From the NCBI GenBank assembly GCA_965202845.1, contig OZ241856.1:1054001-1118000 (forward strand): 64,000 bases of DNA, read 5' to 3'. The DNA comes from CBDATA01 sp965202845 (lineage in GTDB: Bacteria > Acidobacteriota > Vicinamibacteria > Marinacidobacterales > Marinacidobacteraceae). The notes beneath the pieces were generated by a model. That model ran no database searches. It saw only the letters and a list, made by a program, of their open reading frames with translations, and had not been told where the DNA came from. Shown here one piece after another: positions 50,277 through 58,197 of this stretch (positions are counted from its first letter, which is position 1; every line of letters begins with the position of its first letter). The position numbers were made by a program, and so were the translations under genes.

Positions 50277-50746
50277 CGGCCCACGCAGCGAAGCAACGGA
50301 GACGGCTGGCCGCCGGCGGCTTGGCCCGGATTCAGTCCGAATTCGGCGAGGGCAGCTTGTTCCGCATCGAGAAGCGGGAGGGCCCCATCCCCGCCGGCCA
50401 GTATCGCTGCCGCCCGGTTCCGGCGGACCGGGTCCTGGCCGGAGCGCCGACCGGCGCCGTCCGACCTCCTCCAGGCGCGCCCCCTGCGGTTGTCCGGCGG
50501 ATCTACGACGAGCCGCAAGCCCTCCGCCGCCGGAAAGGTGGGAATTGGCTGCTCCGGGAGATGGAACGCGGCGCGGTGCGGGTGGCGGCCGGTCCCTGGC
50601 GAACCTCCGGGACCTGGTGGCGCCGGCTCGCCGGCAGGCCGACGGGACGCGACTACTACTTCGCCTCGCTCCCGACCGGCGAAGTCCGCTGGGTCTTCCA
50701 CGACCGGGAGCGGCGGGGCTGGTTTCTGGAGGGCCGGGTGGAGTGA
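50273..50746 (+). CDS. Standalone ImuB C-terminal domain protein
   Basis: 157 residues. The first part (LARIQSEFGEGSLFRIEKR) fits the end of the little-finger region of ImuB, and the rest matches the ImuB C-terminal module: GPWRTSGTWW, GRDYYFASLPTGEVRWVFHD, then GWFLEGRVE. The Y-family polymerase catalytic part (palm and fingers, about 300 residues) is absent, although the gene begins cleanly with ATGA on the imuA stop. It may be a remnant or a working protein that keeps only the protein-interaction part. Confidence 0.7.
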   Translation: MTAHAAKQRRRLAAGGLARIQSEFGEGSLFRIEKREGPIPAGQYRCRPVPADRVLAGAPTGAVRPPPGAPPAVVRRIYDEPQALRRRKGGNWLLREMERGAVRVAAGPWRTSGTWWRRLAGRPTGRDYYFASLPTGEVRWVFHDRERRGWFLEGRVE

Positions 50747-51747
50747 CCCCGCAAATCGCGGGCGCCCCAGGCGCGGAATCCCTTCCCCGCAGCCTGTTCC
50801 CCGAACGCTGGCCGGAGGGCGGTCCCCCTCATCCCCTGCACCTGCGCAAGACGCGGTTCCTCGCCAGGCTGCGCAGCACCGGCAAATTGGATTACAAGCG
50901 CTACTTGAGCTCGCCGCTGCGCTATGCGGGCGGCAAGAGCCTCGCGGTGGGGATGATCGTGGAGCTCGTGCCCGATGGCGTGGAGCGCGTCGCGTCACCC
51001 TTCATGGGCGGCGGCGCTGTCGAGATCGCCCTGGCCCGGGAACTCGAACTGCCGGTGGCCGCCTACGACGTCTTCGACATTCTCTGCGCTTACTGGCGGG
51101 CGCAGTTGGAGCGCCCGGCGGCGCTGGCGAAACGGCTTCGCGCCTTCCCCCCGGATCGCCCGACCTTCGCCCGGGTCAAGGCGCGACTGGAAGCCCACTG
51201 GAAGCGCGGCGAGACGCTGAACGCCGGAGACCTCGCCGCGCACTACTACTTCAACTCGAACACCTCCTACGGGCCGCATTTCCTCGGCTGGCCGTCCGAC
51301 ATCTACTTGAGCGCGGATCGCTACCGGAAGATGGTGGACAAGGTGGAGGCGTTCCGCGCCCCCGGCCTGACAGTGCGCTGCATGGACTTCGAGGAGTCGA
51401 TCCCGCGCCACCGGGACGACTTTCTCTACTGCGACCCGCCTTACTACCTGGAAGACGGCAAGACCTTCACCGGCATGTATCCGCACCGGAACTTTCCCAT
51501 CCACCATGACGGATTCCGGCACGAGGCGCTGCGCGATTTGCTCCTCCGTCACCGGGGCGGCTTCATTCTGTCCTACAACGACTGCCCGACGATCCGCGAC
51601 TGGTACGCGGACTGCGACATGGAAACTCCGGAATGGCAATACACTTTCGGGCAGGGTGACACCCGGATCGGAGAAAACCGCCGCGAACGCAACGGCGGCT
51701 CGCACGTGAAAAAGTCGCACGAACTGCTGATCTGGCGGCATCGATGA
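50743..51747 (+). CDS. D12-class (Dam-like) DNA N6-adenine methyltransferase
   Basis: 334 residues. Motif X is SSPLRYAGGKS near residue 61, motif I is VASPFMGGGAVEIALA near 84, and motif IV is YCDPPYYLED near 228. These mark a D12-class adenine-N6 methyltransferase. The first 50 residues precede motif X and may be an extension or an upstream start; the GTG at 50743 overlaps the ImuB-C stop (GTGA). No restriction enzyme gene is adjacent, so it is an orphan methylase, and it lies in the LexA operon. Confidence 0.88.
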   Translation: MTPQIAGAPGAESLPRSLFPERWPEGGPPHPLHLRKTRFLARLRSTGKLDYKRYLSSPLRYAGGKSLAVGMIVELVPDGVERVASPFMGGGAVEIALARELELPVAAYDVFDILCAYWRAQLERPAALAKRLRAFPPDRPTFARVKARLEAHWKRGETLNAGDLAAHYYFNSNTSYGPHFLGWPSDIYLSADRYRKMVDKVEAFRAPGLTVRCMDFEESIPRHRDDFLYCDPPYYLEDGKTFTGMYPHRNFPIHHDGFRHEALRDLLLRHRGGFILSYNDCPTIRDWYADCDMETPEWQYTFGQGDTRIGENRRERNGGSHVKKSHELLIWRHR

Positions 51748-51754
51748 GCGTCCG

Positions 51755-53470
51755 ATGAGCGCCCGACGCTCCCGGAGATCCCGGGGAAACGACGCCGCGC
51801 GCCGGAACTTCCTCGCCTGGTTCTCGGGCGCCGGTCTGGGCGCGACGCTGCTGCCGGGCTGTTTGTGGACCCGCCTCGAGGAAAGCGGCGGGAAATCGGT
51901 GAACCTCCGCATGATGCGGGAGGCGGCGGCGCTCGCCGGTCTTGACTTCACCGACGCCGAATTCGAGATGATGGTGGACGAGTTGAACAAGAACCTCGAC
52001 TTCTACGGGGAAATCCGGGCGGTTCCCCTGGAGAACGCGACGCCTCCACCGCTCTACTTCAACCCGGTCGTCCCCGGCATGCGTTTCGACCGCGAGGAGC
52101 GCGGGATGCGCCCGGGCCCGACGCCGGCGGCGGTCGAACGTCCGGCGGACCTCGAGGAAGTCGCCTTCTGGCCGGTGACCCGGCTCGCCCGCCTGATCGA
52201 AACCCGCGCCGTCACTTCGCTCGAACTGACCCGGATGTACCTGTCGCGGCTCGAACGGCTGAACCCGGCGCTCAACTGCGTAGTGACCCTGACGACCGAA
52301 CGGGCCCTCGAGAAGGCGCGGCAGGCGGATGAGGAGATCGCCGCCGGAAGGCGCCGCGGGCCGCTCCACGGCATCCCGTGGGGAGCAAAGGACATCATCG
52401 CGGCCCGCGGGTATCCCACGACCTGGGGCGCGAGCCCCTTCGAACATCAGGTCCTTGACCAGGACGCCGCCGTGGTCGAGCGCCTCGACGCCGCCGGCGC
52501 GGTTCTGGTTGCGAAGCTCGCCACCGGCGAACTCGCCTTCGGCGACCGGTGGTTCGGCGGGCGCACCAACAACCCCTGGAAGCCGGAGGAGGGCTCCAGC
52601 GGGTCTTCCGCCGGTTCCGGCGCGGCGGTCGGCGGCGGGCTGGTCGGATTCGCTCTCGGAACCGACACCGGCGGCTCCATCCTCTCGCCCGCAGTGCGTT
52701 GCGGCGTCGTCGGCCTCCGTCCCACCTTCGGAAGGGTCAGCCGCCACGGGGTCATGGCCGCCGGCTTTTCGCTGGACAAGATCGGCCCCATGACCCGAAC
52801 CGTCGAGGACGCCGCGCTGGCGCTGCACGCCATCGCCGGCCCCGACGACCGGGATCTCGCGGCGGCGCGCGACATCCCCTTCAACTGGGACGGCGCCGCT
52901 TCCGCACGGGACCTGCGCCTCGGATACTTCGCATCCGCCTTCGAAACCGCGGAGACGGCGGAGAGCGAAACGGAGCTCGCCCACGCCCGCCGCAGCCTCG
53001 AGACCTTCCGCTCGCTCGGCTTCGACCCGGCGCCGGTGGAGCTGCCGCGTAACCGCCTCACTTACTTCATCGAGTACATCGAGCGCGCCGCCGGTTTCGA
53101 CGAATTTGCGCGGAACCGGCAGGATGCGAACCTGGTCCGGCAGCGTCACCGCGGCGAGCTTCGCGCCTCCCGGTTGGTGCCCGCCGTCGACTACCTGCAA
53201 GCCAACCGGATCCGCTACCGAAACATGCAGGAAATCGCCGCGGTGATGGAGAACTTCGACGCCATCCTGACTCCGTGGCGCGCCGTGAACCCGATCACAA
53301 GCATGACCGGCCACCCGGTGGTGACGGTTCCCAACGGATTCGATGCGGACGGAACCCCGACCGGCATCGCGCTCCTCGGCCCGATCTACGGGGAGGAGCG
53401 GTTGCTGTTGCTGGCGAAGACCCTCCAGGACGCCACCGACTTCCACCGGCGCCGCCCGCAGCCGCTCTGA
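51755..53470 (+). CDS. Tat-exported amidase (amidase signature family) lipoprotein
   Basis: 571 residues. The N-terminus holds a twin-arginine motif (ARRNFLAWFSGAG) with a lipobox (LPGCLW). The amidase signature domain has the catalytic Lys in GAKDII near residue 213 and the Ser-cisSer pair in GSSGSSAGSGAAV and TDTGGSILSP. It is like GatA or general amidases, but as an exported protein it should act on amides outside the cytoplasm. It follows the D12 methylase by 7 bp. The substrate is unknown. Confidence 0.85.
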   Translation: MSARRSRRSRGNDAARRNFLAWFSGAGLGATLLPGCLWTRLEESGGKSVNLRMMREAAALAGLDFTDAEFEMMVDELNKNLDFYGEIRAVPLENATPPPLYFNPVVPGMRFDREERGMRPGPTPAAVERPADLEEVAFWPVTRLARLIETRAVTSLELTRMYLSRLERLNPALNCVVTLTTERALEKARQADEEIAAGRRRGPLHGIPWGAKDIIAARGYPTTWGASPFEHQVLDQDAAVVERLDAAGAVLVAKLATGELAFGDRWFGGRTNNPWKPEEGSSGSSAGSGAAVGGGLVGFALGTDTGGSILSPAVRCGVVGLRPTFGRVSRHGVMAAGFSLDKIGPMTRTVEDAALALHAIAGPDDRDLAAARDIPFNWDGAASARDLRLGYFASAFETAETAESETELAHARRSLETFRSLGFDPAPVELPRNRLTYFIEYIERAAGFDEFARNRQDANLVRQRHRGELRASRLVPAVDYLQANRIRYRNMQEIAAVMENFDAILTPWRAVNPITSMTGHPVVTVPNGFDADGTPTGIALLGPIYGEERLLLLAKTLQDATDFHRRRPQPL

Positions 53471-53489
53471 ACCCGCGCGTCGGAGACCC

Positions 53490-55244
53490 CTACCCGGCGT
53501 CGGAGGCGCGGCGCAGGACGCGGGCGCGGATCCGCCGGGAGGTGGGGATGTGGACGATCTCGGAGGCGAGCGTTTCCGCGCTGCCGATGTCCACGTCGCC
53601 GATCCGGCTCTTGACCTCCGGGATCGCCTGCGGACTCATCGAAAAGGCGCGCACCCCGAAACCCAGTAGCAGCGGCAGCGCCAGCGGCTCCCTGGCCACT
53701 TCGCCGCAGATGGCGATCGGGGTTCCGGCGCCCTGGGCGGCGCGGATGGCGAACCGGATGGTGCGCAAGAAGGCGGGGTGAAACGGATCGTTGAAGTGGG
53801 CGACCCGCTCGTTGGCCCGGTCGGCGCCAAACATATATTGCATCAGGTCATTGGTCCCGATGCTGAGGAAGTCGGCCTCCACCGCGAGGAAGTCGGCGGT
53901 AGCGGCGGCCGAGGGAACCTCCAGCATCGCCCCCACCGGAACCTCGCGGAACGGGACGTTGCGTTTTTCGAGCGATCGAGCGGCCACCCGGACATGGATC
54001 CGCGCCGCCCGGAACTCCTCGAGCCCGCCGACCATCGGGAACATCAACTGGATGCTTCCGTGGCGCGCCGCCCGCAAGGTGGCGCGAATCTGGCTTTCCA
54101 GCACCTCGGGGGCCTCCATGAGGAGCCGGGATCCGCGCAGCCCGAGCGCCGGATTCGGCTCCCGCGACCTTCCCAGGGCGGGGGCGTCCAGATCGAAGGC
54201 CCGGATGACCAGCGGATGCGGGGCCAGCTCCCGCGCCAGATGGCGGTAGATGCGGAACTGCTCCTCCTCGTCCGGCGGCCGTTGCCCGGCGATCCGCTCG
54301 GTGCGGAACAGGCCGACGCCTTCCGCCCCGTTCTGCCGCACCAGATCCAGCTCGCCCGGGTTGTCGATGTTGGCGAGCAGCGACACTCGCTGACCGTCGG
54401 CGGTGGTCGCGCGGTTGACGGCGGCGCGAAGCAGGCGCCGGCGCCGCTCCCGTTCCCGGGCGCGCTTCCGCCGAACCCGCCGCAGCGTCGCCTCCGAAGG
54501 GTTCACGATCACCGTCCCCTCGAACCCGTCCACCACCACCGGGCGGCCGACCCCGACGCGACGACGCAGATTCCGCACCCCGGTGACGCAGGGCGCCCCG
54601 TGCGTTCTGGCCAGGATCGCGCTGTGGTAGGTGGGGCCCCCGACTTCCATGGCGATCGCGGCGACGTGGGGCCAGTCGAGTTCGGCGGCGTCCGAAGGGC
54701 CGAGGTCCTCGGCGATCACCACGTGGCTGCGCTCCAGCGCCTGAAGCCCGCTCTTCGCGCTCCCGCCGGCGAGGTTCTTCAGCAGACGTCCGCCGACATC
54801 CGCGATGTCGCCCCGCCGCTGGCGGAGATAGTCGTCCGCGAGACCGTCGAAGACCGCCTCCAGTTCGCCCAGGATCGTCCCCAGTGCCCACTCGGCGTTG
54901 CTCCGGTCGGAACGGATGACTTCGCGCACCCGCTCGATGAGCACCGGATCCTGAAGCATGAGCTTCTGGGCCTCGAACAGGTAGGCGTGGTCGCTGCCGA
55001 GCGCCTCGCGGGTGGACTTCTGGATGGCGTCGAGCTGGCGCGCCGCCTGCTCGCAGGCGCGATCGAAGCGCCGCAGCTCCATGGGGATCTGGCGGCGGCT
55101 CACGGTCACCCGGAAGATGGGAACCACGCTCCGCTCGAACAGGGTGGCGGGGGCGACCGCGATCCCGGGCGCGGCGGCCTCTCCCCGGAGCGTGATGTCC
55201 TTCGGAGCCGGAGGCGTCTCGGGTCCCGGGGAATCGGCGGCCAT
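53490..55244 (-). CDS. ptsI: PTS Enzyme I (phosphoenolpyruvate-protein phosphotransferase)
   Basis: 584 residues. The phosphohistidine site reads GGPTYHSAILARTHGAPCV near residue 207, the PEP-binding domain has GVGLFRTERI and GTNDLMQYMFGADR, and the active-site cysteine is in AICGEVA near 520. It transfers phosphate from PEP to HPr. The ATG at 55244 overlaps the HPr stop (TGATG). It is the last gene of EIIA-HPr-EI; no EIIB or EIIC gene is present here. Confidence 0.95.
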   Translation of the reverse strand: MAADSPGPETPPAPKDITLRGEAAAPGIAVAPATLFERSVVPIFRVTVSRRQIPMELRRFDRACEQAARQLDAIQKSTREALGSDHAYLFEAQKLMLQDPVLIERVREVIRSDRSNAEWALGTILGELEAVFDGLADDYLRQRRGDIADVGGRLLKNLAGGSAKSGLQALERSHVVIAEDLGPSDAAELDWPHVAAIAMEVGGPTYHSAILARTHGAPCVTGVRNLRRRVGVGRPVVVDGFEGTVIVNPSEATLRRVRRKRARERERRRRLLRAAVNRATTADGQRVSLLANIDNPGELDLVRQNGAEGVGLFRTERIAGQRPPDEEEQFRIYRHLARELAPHPLVIRAFDLDAPALGRSREPNPALGLRGSRLLMEAPEVLESQIRATLRAARHGSIQLMFPMVGGLEEFRAARIHVRVAARSLEKRNVPFREVPVGAMLEVPSAAATADFLAVEADFLSIGTNDLMQYMFGADRANERVAHFNDPFHPAFLRTIRFAIRAAQGAGTPIAICGEVAREPLALPLLLGFGVRAFSMSPQAIPEVKSRIGDVDIGSAETLASEIVHIPTSRRIRARVLRRASDAG

Positions 55245-55552
55245 CACGAATCGGCGGGGGACGCGAGTTCGCCGAACCCATTCCGAACCAGCCGGGCGAG
55301 GGCGTCCAGCGCCGCGTCGCAATCCGGCCCGGTGATCCGGATTCGAATCCGGCTTCCCTTCCGGGCGGACAGGAACAACAGCCCCAGAATGCTCTTGCCG
55401 TCGCTGGTGGCGTCGCCGCAGGTCACCGTCACGATCGCATCAAAGCGCGAGGCGGTCTTCACGAAGCGGGCCGCCGCCCGGGCGTGGAGCCCGAGCCGGT
55501 TGGAGATCGCGACCTCGCACTCGGCCACCGCTCGGAACCGACGCGGGTTCAA
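55244..55552 (-). CDS. ptsH: PTS phosphocarrier protein HPr
   Basis: 102 residues. The phosphorylated histidine is in NRLGLHARAAARFV (His 23), and a serine in DGKSILGLLFL (Ser 54) matches the regulatory Ser46 site of HPr kinase substrates. It shuttles phosphate from EI to EIIA. The start is TTG 55552, overlapping the EIIA stop (TTGA). No HPr kinase gene is in the window. Confidence 0.93.
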   Translation of the reverse strand: MNPRRFRAVAECEVAISNRLGLHARAAARFVKTASRFDAIVTVTCGDATSDGKSILGLLFLSARKGSRIRIRITGPDCDAALDALARLVRNGFGELASPADS

Positions 55553-55986
55553 CCCGCCGGCGCGCGCCCTTCGTCGTCGCCCTGCCCCAGCAGCTCGGAC
55601 GCCAGATAGATGTTCTCCTTCCCCTGCGACAGCGCCGCGCGCGCCGCCGCCAGCAGGTCCACCCTGTCCCCGGCGGGAAACGACACCAGGCGAATCAGCA
55701 TCGGCAGGTTCACCCCGGTGACCACCTCCACCGCCCCCTGCTGCAGGAGGCTCAGCGCCAGGTTCGACGGGGTGCCGCCGAACATGTCGGTCAGGACCAC
55801 CACCCCGTCGTCCCCGCGCACCTCCTCGAGCGCCGCCACGATGGCCGCCCGCGCCTCCTCCGGGCCGTCGTGCCAGCCGATGGACACCGAAGTGGCGTTC
55901 GGAATGTCGTCCCCGGTGATCATCTCGGCGGCGGCGACCAGTTCCCGCGCCAGCTGGCCGTGGGTGACGACCACGATCCCGATCAT
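55549..55986 (-). CDS. PTS EIIA component, mannose family
   Basis: 145 residues. A mannose-type EIIA domain with His 9 in IVVVTHGQLARELV, then VVVLTDMFGGTPSNLAL and VVTGVNLPMLIRLV. In organisms without the membrane EIIC component this protein serves regulation rather than sugar uptake. It starts 34 bp after rpoN and has its own -10 candidate (TACTCT, 55998-55993) ending 6 nt before the ATG. Confidence 0.92.
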   Translation of the reverse strand: MIGIVVVTHGQLARELVAAAEMITGDDIPNATSVSIGWHDGPEEARAAIVAALEEVRGDDGVVVLTDMFGGTPSNLALSLLQQGAVEVVTGVNLPMLIRLVSFPAGDRVDLLAAARAALSQGKENIYLASELLGQGDDEGRAPAG

Positions 55987-55992
55987 GCGAAG

Positions 55993-55998
55993 AGAGTA
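55993..55998 (-). promoter_or_regulatory. -10 element of the EIIA-HPr-EI operon, leaderless spacing
   Basis: TACTCT ends 6 nt (CTTCGC) before the ATG at 55986 on the minus strand, in the short gap after rpoN. It would allow the PTS genes to be transcribed apart from rpoN. Confidence 0.45.
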
Positions 55999-56020
55999 GC
56001 GGAATCCCGCTTCTCCCCGG

Positions 56021-57460
56021 TCAGCGACTGCCCGGCGGCTGGTTGCGATACCGCGTCCGGCGCTCGGTGGAGGCGGGGATTCGCAGCGTCTTCCGATACT
56101 TGGCGACCGTGCGGCGGGCGATCATGACCCCGTCCCGTCCCAGCAGCCGCACGATCTGATCGTCCGCCAGCGGGTGTTCCGGATCCTCGCGGGCGATCAC
56201 CTGCCGCACCCGCGCCTTCACCGCCTCCGAGGACACCTGCTGGCCGTTCCGCAGCGAGAGGGCGCTGTGGAAGAACCGCCGGAACGGAATGACCCCCCTG
56301 GGCGTCGCCAGGTACTTCTCGTTGACGACCCGGGACACGGTGGATTCGGCGCGCCCGATGTCCCGGGCCACGTCGTTGAGCACCAGCGGCCGGATCCGTT
56401 CGATCCCCCGGTTCAGGAAGTCCTCCTGCTTCCGGACGATGTCCTCTGCGACCAGCCGGACGGTCTCCTGCCGCTGCCGCACCGAACGCTCGAACCCCTT
56501 GGCCCGGGCCCAGGCTTCGCTCACGAAGGTTCGTTCGGCGGCCGACTTCGCCTCGGCGGACTGGAGAAACTCCCGATACATCGGGTTCGCCCGCAGGCGC
56601 GGAATCTCGTCGTTCATGTCGACCAGCCACCGCTTGCCCACCCGGTAGGCGCGCGCATCCGGGATGACGCTTTCGGGTGCGCTTTGCGCGTACCGGCTTC
56701 CGGGGCGGAATTCCAGCTCGCCGATCTGGCGCGTCCATCGCATCACCGCCTCGATGTCCGCATCGAGCGCCCGCGCCAAATCCTGGAACCGGGCCCCCAT
56801 GAGCAATTCCAGATGCTCCCGCACGATCCGGGCGAGCGGCCCCTCCTGCTCGTCGCGCAGCTCCAGCTGTACCAGCAGGCACTCCTCGATGTCGAGACAG
56901 GCGCAGCCGGGCGGATCGAACCGCAAAATCCGCTGGCGGAGACGCTCCACTTCGGCGGGATCCGCCGGGAGCGCCTCGGCGATCTCCCCGACGCTGGAAT
57001 CCAGATAGCCCCGCTCGTCCAGGTTCCCGATGATCTCGCGGCCGATGCGGCGTTCCCGCTCGTCGGCGACCGTCGGGCCGAGCTGCTCCTCGAGCTGCTC
57101 GGCGAGCGTCCGCGCCGCCGGGAGCGCCCTCTCGAACCAGGGCGGCTCGTCTTCCGGGTTGGATGCGCCGGACTTGTCCCGGTACTCCTCGAACCATGAC
57201 TCCGAGTCCAGCTCGGTCACCGCATCGGGCGCCGCCTCCTCCTCCCCCGGCTCCTCCTCGTTCTCGATGTCCTCCTCGGCGGGAACCTCCTCCAGCGCCG
57301 GATTCTCCCGAAGCTCCTGCTCCACCCGGCTCCGCAGTTCGGTCAGCGGCATCGAAAGCATCTCGATGGTCTGGCGCACCTGCGGCGTGAGGCGCAGCCG
57401 CTGCTGCTGCCGCGGGCCGATCCGCAGCCCCTGGCGGATGCCGACGCGGGGTGTCGTCAT
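56021..57460 (-). CDS. rpoN: RNA polymerase sigma-54 factor
   Basis: 479 residues. A glutamine-rich region I (RQQQRLRLTPQVRQTIEML), a strongly acidic region II (residues about 45-85), the core-binding domain and the C-terminal RpoN box ARRTVAKYRK near residue 455. It directs transcription that needs enhancer-binding activators. The ATG overlaps the lptB stop (ATGA). The order lptB-rpoN is widely conserved in Gram-negative bacteria. Confidence 0.96.
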   Translation of the reverse strand: MTTPRVGIRQGLRIGPRQQQRLRLTPQVRQTIEMLSMPLTELRSRVEQELRENPALEEVPAEEDIENEEEPGEEEAAPDAVTELDSESWFEEYRDKSGASNPEDEPPWFERALPAARTLAEQLEEQLGPTVADERERRIGREIIGNLDERGYLDSSVGEIAEALPADPAEVERLRQRILRFDPPGCACLDIEECLLVQLELRDEQEGPLARIVREHLELLMGARFQDLARALDADIEAVMRWTRQIGELEFRPGSRYAQSAPESVIPDARAYRVGKRWLVDMNDEIPRLRANPMYREFLQSAEAKSAAERTFVSEAWARAKGFERSVRQRQETVRLVAEDIVRKQEDFLNRGIERIRPLVLNDVARDIGRAESTVSRVVNEKYLATPRGVIPFRRFFHSALSLRNGQQVSSEAVKARVRQVIAREDPEHPLADDQIVRLLGRDGVMIARRTVAKYRKTLRIPASTERRTRYRNQPPGSR

Positions 57461-58197
57461 TGCCAGTCCTGCCCCAGGTAGGCGCGCCGGACGTCGGGAC
57501 TCTCCACCAGCTCGTCCGGGTTCCCCTCGAACAGGATGCGCCCCTCCTCGATGATGTAGGCGCGGTCGGTCACCCGCAGCGTCTCCCGGACGCTGTGATC
57601 GGTCACCAGCACCCCGATGCCCCGGTCCCGAAGCTGTCCCAGCACCCGCTGCAGCTCGGCGACCGCGATCGGGTCGCAGGCGGCGAAGGGTTCGTCCAGC
57701 AGCAGGAAGGCCGGCTCGGTGGCGAGCGCCCGGGCGATCTCCGCCCGCCTCCGCTCGCCGCCGGAAAGCGACTCCCCGAAGGCCCGGGCCCGGGCTTCGA
57801 GACCGAATTCCTCGAGCAGATTCCGGGTGCGCCGGAGGCGTTCGGCCCGGCGCACCCCCCGAAGCTCCAGGATCGCCAGCAGGTTCTGCTCCACGGTCAG
57901 CCCGCGGAACACCGAGGGCTCCTGGGGGAGGTAGCCGATCCCGCGCCGCGCCCGCCGATGGAGCGGCAGTCCGGTCAAATCGTCGCGATCCAGGGTGACC
58001 GAGCCGGCTTCGGCGGGGATCAGCCCCACGATCATCCGAAAGGTCGTCGTCTTGCCGGCCCCGTTGGAGCCCAAAAGCCCCACCACCTCGCCGGTGCGCA
58101 CCTGGATCGAGACGCGGTCCACCACCCGGCGCCGCCCGTAACTCTTCACCAGGTCCCGACAGGCGAGCATCCGCTCCGCCGGGGGCGTTTCGTTCAC
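57457..58197 (-). CDS. lptB: LPS export ABC transporter ATP-binding protein LptB
   Basis: 246 residues. Walker A is GSNGAGKTTTF near residue 43, the Q-loop is GYLPQEPSVF, the signature is SLSGGERRRAEIARAL near 143, and Walker B is LLLDEPFAACDP. The start is GTG 58197, overlapping the LptCA stop; an in-frame ATG lies at 58170. It powers LPS transport with LptF and LptG, which are not in the window. Confidence 0.94.
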   Translation of the reverse strand: MNETPPAERMLACRDLVKSYGRRRVVDRVSIQVRTGEVVGLLGSNGAGKTTTFRMIVGLIPAEAGSVTLDRDDLTGLPLHRRARRGIGYLPQEPSVFRGLTVEQNLLAILELRGVRRAERLRRTRNLLEEFGLEARARAFGESLSGGERRRAEIARALATEPAFLLLDEPFAACDPIAVAELQRVLGQLRDRGIGVLVTDHSVRETLRVTDRAYIIEEGRILFEGNPDELVESPDVRRAYLGQDWQ

